Origin: Candidatus Parcubacteria bacterium
GTDB lineage: Bacteria > Patescibacteriota > Minisyncoccia > Phycocordibacterales > UBA12088
NCBI GenBank assembly: GCA_003694545.1
Contig: RFKD01000040.1
Coordinates: 1 to 41,976 of the forward strand
DNA length: 41,976 nucleotides
Direction: 5' to 3'
Under the pieces are notes generated by a model that saw nothing but the letters and a program-made list of their open reading frames with translations, had not been told where the DNA came from and made no database searches. This document shows positions 36,539 to 41,976 of the stretch, piece after piece; the stretch's first letter is position 1, and each line of letters opens with the position of its first letter. Position numbers and translations under genes: made by a program.

Positions 36539-37141
36539 ATGGGGCTTCTTGAGCAAGAGCCAGATTCTCAACGCGCTCGTTTTGAGCAAACTTCCGACGC
36601 AACGCTCTTGGCTGCCTCGCGCCAGAATCCACACGCATTTGAAGCATTTGTTCGGCGTCATTATGAACCACTGCTTAAAAAGATGGAATCCGTGTGCCGC
36701 AATCGGGACATTGCGCGTGAGATTGTCAACGACGCCTTCGTGAAGGCGTACACCAAATCCGCGTCCTACACGCCGCGCGAGGGAATTCCCGCGCGGGCGT
36801 GGCTTGCCCGCATTGCAATGACAACCTTTCTTTCACACTGCCGGGCGCAACGACGCCGGGCGGCACTGCCCTTTGACCCCGAAACAGAATACGCGCTTAC
36901 GGAAGCCGCCGATGAATGGAGCACGCAGTATGAATTGCGCGATCTCATTGCCGTGGCGTTGAGCGAACTCCCTGAAGACGCCGCGCGTATACTGCGCCGC
37001 TATTACCTCGAAGGATACTCTTATGCCGACATCGCCCGGGAAGAAGGCGTGAGCTATGTTGCGGCAAAAGTTCGGATGTTCCGGGCGCGTGCCGCACTGC
37101 GGCATTTCCTCATTGCGCAAGGGTATGCGCCAGGAGGCTAA
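36539..37141 (+). CDS. ECF-type sigma-70 family RNA polymerase sigma factor
   Basis: DATLLAASRQNPHAFEAFVRRHYEPLLKKM...DIAREIVNDAFVKAYTKSASYTPREGIPARAWLARIAMTTFLSHCRAQRRR...LSELPEDAARILRRYYLEGYSYADIAREEGVSYVAAKVRMFRARAAL. Confidence 0.92.
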   Translation: MGLLEQEPDSQRARFEQTSDATLLAASRQNPHAFEAFVRRHYEPLLKKMESVCRNRDIAREIVNDAFVKAYTKSASYTPREGIPARAWLARIAMTTFLSHCRAQRRRAALPFDPETEYALTEAADEWSTQYELRDLIAVALSELPEDAARILRRYYLEGYSYADIAREEGVSYVAAKVRMFRARAALRHFLIAQGYAPGG

Positions 37142-37484
37142 CCTTGATCAGGATATCGCGCGCGTGATGCGGCGGGTGTATCGCCTGCGCTTGACGCGGG
37201 CGCTTGCCCACCTTCCTTTTGGGGCAGCGTTCGCGATTGCCGCGAGCTTGATATGGCTAGCGCGAGCTGTGTCGTGGTGGGATGTGTGGCATAATTTTTC
37301 GGCCGTGTCGCGCTTGCGCGATGCGGGGTTGTTTATTGTTTCCGCGTTTGCCCACACGGAGCTGGGCGTCCTAGCGGCGCTTATAATCCTTGCGGTTTCG
37401 GTCGGGAACCTCGTTTGGTGGGGTTGGACGCAGCATCGTTGCGCGGCGGCACTTTCCCGCAAAGCGCGGCCGCTTTACGGCTAG
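37125..37484 (+). CDS. Small membrane protein overlapping the sigma factor gene
   Basis: [47 protein letters not shown]...[21 protein letters not shown]; two TM segments; 17-nt overlap. Confidence 0.6.
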   Translation: MRQEANLDQDIARVMRRVYRLRLTRALAHLPFGAAFAIAASLIWLARAVSWWDVWHNFSAVSRLRDAGLFIVSAFAHTELGVLAALIILAVSVGNLVWWGWTQHRCAAALSRKARPLYG

Positions 37485-38575
37485 GCGGCGCTTTCTTGTT
37501 GCTCAGCGGATTGCAGGGTGGAGCGGATTTGCCGAAGCAGGTCTCGTGCCACATCCTTGTTGGCGCGCAGGAAGGTTCGCGCGGCGTCGTAACCGCGGCC
37601 GAGCTTGTGCTCGCCAAATGCATACGAGCCGCCCTCTTTGGTGATGAGTTTGAACCGTTCGCCAAGGGCGAGCATTTCTCCTTCGCGGGATATTCCTTCG
37701 TTATAAAGGAGATCAAATTCTGTTTGGCGGAACGGGGGCGCGACTTTGTTCTTCACCACCTTCACGCGGTGCCTCCCGCCAACAACCTCCTCGCCTTTTT
37801 TGATTTGCGCGATGCGTCGGATGTCTAAGCGCACGGAGGCATAAAACTTCAACGCGCGTCCGCCGGGGGTGATTTCTGGGTTGCCAAACATCACGCCAAT
37901 TTGCATGCGCACTTGGTTGATAAATATCACAAGCGCTTTTGACCGGTGGATGATGGCGGTGAGTTTGCGCAACGCTTGCGACATCAGCCGTGCTTGTTTG
38001 CCCACATGCTGCGCCCCCATATCCCCTTCAATCTCGTCGCGCGGAGTGAGCGCGGCAACGGAATCCACGACGATAACATCAACATCCCCCGTGCGTACCA
38101 ACTGTTCCACAATTTCCAACGCCTGCTCGCCCGTGTCGGGCTGGGAAATCAAGAGGCGATCGAGGTTGACGCCGATGCGCTTGGCGTATTCTGGGTCTAA
38201 AGCATGCTCCGCGTCGATAAATGCGGCAATACCCCCCTTGCGCTGGGCTTCGGCAACCGCGTGAAGCGCGAGCGTGGTTTTCCCGGAGGATTCAGGGCCG
38301 TAAATCTCCACCATCCTTCCGCGCGGGTAGCCGCCAATGCCAAGCGCCCAGTCAAGGCCCAGTGATCCCGAGGGGATAGCATCAACATCAACATGAGGCG
38401 CCTCCCGCAAGGTAACAATTGCGTCTTCCCCAAAGCGGGCGCGCACCGCGCGCATCGCTTCTTCTATGCGCTTGCGAGTCTCATCGGCTGTCGGTGGGGA
38501 GTTGTTGGGGGATGTCTTCGGTGGTGCTGGCTTGGCTGGTTTCTTGCGGGGATTCATTTTGGAAGTCTTGCTCAT
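37481..38575 (-). CDS. recA: Recombinase RecA
   Basis: [70 protein letters not shown]...[42 protein letters not shown] 38575 (MSKTSKM) chosen within the longer ORF. Confidence 0.97.
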   Translation of the reverse strand: MSKTSKMNPRKKPAKPAPPKTSPNNSPPTADETRKRIEEAMRAVRARFGEDAIVTLREAPHVDVDAIPSGSLGLDWALGIGGYPRGRMVEIYGPESSGKTTLALHAVAEAQRKGGIAAFIDAEHALDPEYAKRIGVNLDRLLISQPDTGEQALEIVEQLVRTGDVDVIVVDSVAALTPRDEIEGDMGAQHVGKQARLMSQALRKLTAIIHRSKALVIFINQVRMQIGVMFGNPEITPGGRALKFYASVRLDIRRIAQIKKGEEVVGGRHRVKVVKNKVAPPFRQTEFDLLYNEGISREGEMLALGERFKLITKEGGSYAFGEHKLGRGYDAARTFLRANKDVARDLLRQIRSTLQSAEQQESAA

Positions 38576-38945
38576 GTGAAGTAGTATACGCTTCTTTCGG
38601 GTGCGCGACAAGGGTGAGAGTGCGGCGCACGGTTCGCCCAAGGCGATCGTGCGCTTCAAGTGTGAGGTAATTGATGCCCGGGGCGGGGTCGTAGACATAT
38701 TCAAAAAACCCCTGCACATCAAGCGCCACGGGCGCCCCGTTAACGCTTAGTGTTGTTGCTTGTGTAGCCTTTCCAAAAACGCGCAGTGGGGCGGCAGTTG
38801 CGACCACGGTTTCTGGTTGCGGGCCGTATATTTCAATACGCGGCCCCAAGAGAACACCTCGTAAAGCAAACAGTGAGATTCCCGTTGCCATTCCCGCGAA
38901 AAGCCCCATCAGAGCAAAGCGCTGCAAGCGGGTGAGGTTAAACAT
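38481..38945 (-). CDS. Single-TM protein with Ig-like domain
   Basis: TM segment [103 protein letters not shown]. Confidence 0.75.
   Translation of the reverse strand: MFNLTRLQRFALMGLFAGMATGISLFALRGVLLGPRIEIYGPQPETVVATAAPLRVFGKATQATTLSVNGAPVALDVQGFFEYVYDPAPGINYLTLEAHDRLGRTVRRTLTLVAHPKEAYTTSHEQDFQNESPQETSQASTTEDIPQQLPTDSR
38583..38588 (-). promoter_or_regulatory. -10 element TATACT of recA, inside the upstream gene
   Basis: Minus-strand TATACT, 7 nt upstream of recA ATG 38575. Confidence 0.55.
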
Positions 38946-38948
38946 AGG

Positions 38949-41285
38949 TTATGCCTGGACAGCAGGCGTTTCCTCATCTCGGGAAGACGGGGCTGTTTGA
39001 TAGGTGTCGTACGCCTGTGGGAGCACTTCTCGCGGCTTTGAGCCGTCCGCCGGCCCAATGATGCCGCGCTCTTGCAACAGGTCCATAATGCGCGCCGCTC
39101 GCGAATAGCCAATGCGCAATTTGCGCTGAAGAAGGGAAGTGGACGCTTTGCCGTGCTCTAACACAACCCGTTTGGCTTCCTCGTACACCTCGTCGTCGTC
39201 TTCTTCCTCGAGAGCCGCGCTCAGCATCGCGCCGTTGCGCGCTTCCGCTTCAAAATCGATGGAGGCAGTCGCGTCAAGCGAGCCACCCTGCTTTTTCCAA
39301 TAACGCGCTATTTTCTTCACTTCTTCTTCGGAAATAAATGGGGCCTGCAGGCGCACGGGCTTTGCCCGGTCGCCCGAGAGGTACAGCATATCGCCAGCGC
39401 CCAGCAACTTTTCCGCGCCCCCCTGATCCAGAATGGTGCGTGAGTCGATTTGCGAGGAAACCTGCAGCGCGATGCGCGTGGGAATGTTTGCCTTAATAAG
39501 GCCCGTGATGACATTCACTGACGGGCGTTGCGTGGAGAGAATGAGGTGAATGCCGACCGCCCGCGACATTTGCGCGAGACGAACGACTGCCGCTTCCAAC
39601 TCGCGCGGGTAGGTTTGCATCAAATCAGCCAGTTCATCAACGATGATGACGATATACGGCATTTGGTCGGGGAGCGAGGCATTGGCGTCTTCCGCAACGC
39701 CGCCGTTTCGGCGCGCGGCTTCATACGCGGGCGCCACGATGTTCTTATGGTAGGAGTGAATGTCGCGCACCTGCTCCGCTTCGAGAATTCCGTAGCGCCG
39801 TTCCATTTCTTTAATTGCCCACTTCAACGCCAAGATGGCTTTTTTCGCATCAGTAATGACGGGTGTGAGCAAGTGAGGAATGTCGTTATAGAGCGTGAGC
39901 TCCACCCGTTTGGGATCAACCATAATAAACCGCAATGTCTCTGGCGAGTTGCGATACAGCAAAGAAGCCACCAGAGCGTGGATGGTGACCGACTTGCCCG
40001 ATCCGGTTGCGCCAGCAACTAAGAGGTGGGGCATCCGCGTGATGTCGGCGTAGTGCCCCTGGCCGGCAATGTCGCGCCCTAATGCGACCAACAAAGGGCG
40101 GTGGCTTTTTTGAAACGCGGGATCAGCAAGGAGGTTATAGAGTCCCACGGTTGCTTTCGTTTGGTTCGGAACCTCAATGCCGACCAACGGCCTGCCAGGA
40201 ATGGGCGCTTCAATGCGTATCGGGCTTGCGGCAAGCGCGAGCTCGAGGTTGCTCTGTAACGACACAATACGCGAAAGGCGCACGCCTTCGGCAGGCTTGA
40301 GGGCGTAGCGGGTAACCGTGGGGCCAACGGCAATCTCATCCATTTCCACCACGATGCCAAAGTTTTCAAGCGTCCGCTTGATGATGTTCGCGTTCGCCTT
40401 CGTGTCGCCCACGGTTGCCTTACTGCCGTCGCGCTTCAGAATGGAAAGCGGGGGCACTTCCCAGTTGGCGGCAAGGGGAGAGACGGGGATAAATTCTTCT
40501 GCAGTATCCTGCGTTTCCTCTTGCTTGGGACGCATGGCGGCCCGTGCCCGCGCGAGGATGCCGGGCGCGGGCGCCGGCGGCTCTTCTGCGCGTGGCGCCG
40601 TCTCCATTTCATGGGCAGGGGGTTGCCGCTGCGCGTCGTTGTCTTGCGTAGGTGTAGTTGCTCGCGTCTCTTCTTCCGTCTCGCTTTCCTCAAGCGTTCT
40701 GTCCGCGCTCGCGTTCGCGCTCTCGCTCTCGCGCCGCGCGCGCGCAAGTTCGCCAAGCCTTGCGATGATACGCATCGGGACAACGCGCAAGTGTGTTTCT
40801 AAAACAAGTAGGAGCCCAATGAGCGCTAAGCCGCTTACGAGGATGCCGGAGAACACGCGGCCGAATGCCGCGACAAGCGGCGCGAGCAATGTCGCGCCGA
40901 CGATGCCGCCGCTTTCCGGCACAAAGAACTCAAGCAACATCAGCGCCGAGAGGGCGAACAAGGCGGCTCCCGCGTACTTCAACCGAGACGGCCGCTGGCT
41001 TGCAATGTCAATAACGAGCGCGGCCGCCATTGTTGCTCCCAAAAGGGGGAACAAAAGGTACCCCCATCCAACGAGTTGAGAAAGCGATCCGAAAACGGTG
41101 GCTCCAACGGGTCCGGCAAGCCCAAGCGGGGCGAGCGAAAAGAAAACCGCAACAAGGGCAAGCAGAATGGCTGCCACGGTGCGTGCTGTTTCCCGCGACA
41201 CTTCCGCAAGCAACCCCTGCCACCAGCGTGTTCGCGCGCTTGGAGCATCTTTACCATTTTTGCCAGTTTTCGGGGCGCGTGCCAT
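38949..41285 (-). CDS. ftsK: DNA translocase FtsK/SpoIIIE
   Basis: N-terminal TM region, ADITRMPHLLVAGATGSGKSVTIHALVASLLYRNSPETLRFIMVDPKRVELTLYNDIPHLLTPVITD, YIVIIVDELADLMQ, C-terminal gamma-like winged helix. Confidence 0.97.
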   Translation of the reverse strand: MARAPKTGKNGKDAPSARTRWWQGLLAEVSRETARTVAAILLALVAVFFSLAPLGLAGPVGATVFGSLSQLVGWGYLLFPLLGATMAAALVIDIASQRPSRLKYAGAALFALSALMLLEFFVPESGGIVGATLLAPLVAAFGRVFSGILVSGLALIGLLLVLETHLRVVPMRIIARLGELARARRESESANASADRTLEESETEEETRATTPTQDNDAQRQPPAHEMETAPRAEEPPAPAPGILARARAAMRPKQEETQDTAEEFIPVSPLAANWEVPPLSILKRDGSKATVGDTKANANIIKRTLENFGIVVEMDEIAVGPTVTRYALKPAEGVRLSRIVSLQSNLELALAASPIRIEAPIPGRPLVGIEVPNQTKATVGLYNLLADPAFQKSHRPLLVALGRDIAGQGHYADITRMPHLLVAGATGSGKSVTIHALVASLLYRNSPETLRFIMVDPKRVELTLYNDIPHLLTPVITDAKKAILALKWAIKEMERRYGILEAEQVRDIHSYHKNIVAPAYEAARRNGGVAEDANASLPDQMPYIVIIVDELADLMQTYPRELEAAVVRLAQMSRAVGIHLILSTQRPSVNVITGLIKANIPTRIALQVSSQIDSRTILDQGGAEKLLGAGDMLYLSGDRAKPVRLQAPFISEEEVKKIARYWKKQGGSLDATASIDFEAEARNGAMLSAALEEEDDDEVYEEAKRVVLEHGKASTSLLQRKLRIGYSRAARIMDLLQERGIIGPADGSKPREVLPQAYDTYQTAPSSRDEETPAVQA

Positions 41286-41491
41286 GCCTCTATCTTAGCA
41301 AACCCCAACGGCGCGCGCAGAATTTTTTGTTGGCAAGGGGCGCCACCTTGATCTGCTGGCGGGCTAAAAGGGAAGCGGCGGGCGCGCGGGGTACGGCAAG
41401 CGTGTTGGAGCTCTTGAAAAAAGACAATAAAGGTGTATTGTTTGGATGTGAAAAGATACAGCCTGACCGCACTGCGATATTAAGGACATCT

Positions 41492-41976
41492 ATGGGAAAC
41501 AAAGGACAGCACACACAAGAAAGCAAAGTAGAAAACGAATTTGTCGCTCAGTATGTCCTTAAGAAAGGGGAACGCATTAGCGCCGCGCTCACAATGCTTG
41601 GAAGGCTTATAGGACAATATGACCTATACGGCAGCGCCTTTGTTAAGATGTCCCATAATGTCCTTAATGGGTGCGTCCTTTTTTCGAGCGCTCTTACAAG
41701 CGGCGAAGGTCTTGCCGCCGCCCGGAACAGCGCGGCGCAAGCGCTCCAACAAACACGTTCACTACTTTCTTCTGCGTTTTACGCGGGCATCATCAATGAA
41801 CATAATTTTCTCACGCTCAGCGAGGAAGTGAGCGCGCTCAATGTGCGCATCAACAACATAACGGAAAGCCGCTTATACGCGCTCGCGGACAGCGAGTCGT
41901 TTGTTGTTGCCTCTGCGCTTGCGCCGAGCGCGGCTTCCGCCGCCGCGGCGGGCGCGCCCGCCGCGGCGGCGGCCTC
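41492..41976 (+). CDS. Truncated ORF running off the window end; unknown function
   Basis: Open from ATG 41492 with no stop: MGNKGQHTQESKVENEFVAQYVLKKGERISAALTMLGRLIGQYDLYGSAFVKMSHNVLNGCVLFSSALTSG...SAASAAAAGAPAAAAAS; TTGAAA-N16-TATTGT upstream. Confidence 0.7.
   Translation, partial: MGNKGQHTQESKVENEFVAQYVLKKGERISAALTMLGRLIGQYDLYGSAFVKMSHNVLNGCVLFSSALTSGEGLAAARNSAAQALQQTRSLLSSAFYAGIINEHNFLTLSEEVSALNVRINNITESRLYALADSESFVVASALAPSAASAAAAGAPAAAAA
41937..41972. repeat. Perfect 36-nt palindrome at the window end, inside the Ala-rich coding stretch
   Basis: CCGCCGCCGCGGCGGGCGCGCCCGCCGCGGCGGCGG is self-complementary with no spacer (18-bp arms). Confidence 0.9.

Noticed and set aside
1-41976. CRISPR arrays, transposons, prophage or defence islands
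   Set aside because: No regularly spaced direct repeats, transposase-like or phage structural translations were seen; the gene content is housekeeping.

Overview
The window (about 42 kb, GC-rich, densely packed) looks like chromosomal sequence from a reduced-genome bacterium of the Candidate Phyla Radiation, Parcubacteria-like. This placement is inferred from gene content and small sizes, not from a search. It carries mostly core genes: uppS, rplS, secE-nusG, rplK, dcd/thyX/tmk, glyA, argS, ileS, recO-like, glyS, metG, tatD, rpsF-ssb-rpsR, efp, an ECF-type sigma factor, recA and ftsK. It also has four tRNAs (Lys, Val, Leu, His), two type IV prepilin-like genes and several envelope proteins. 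I see no CRISPR array, rRNA or transposon. The strongest unusual observation is an IleRS of 1174 aa with a complete histidine-phosphatase (RHG) domain of about 200 aa inserted in frame inside its catalytic region, with all expected catalytic residues present. Other observations worth checking: (i) a recurring extended -10 element (TGTGG-TATACT-like) 9-10 nt upstream of all four tRNAs and 6-11 nt upstream of many start codons, implying widespread leaderless or near-leaderless mRNAs; (ii) two exceptions with longer leaders that carry inverted repeats (rpsF and the last, truncated gene); (iii) a tandem two-half ThyX with complementary degenerate motifs; (iv) perfect palindromes at both window ends; (v) a probable frameshift in a prepilin gene; (vi) secE and a DUF3175-like gene that are easy to miss. 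All family calls are from reading the translations; no database search was run.
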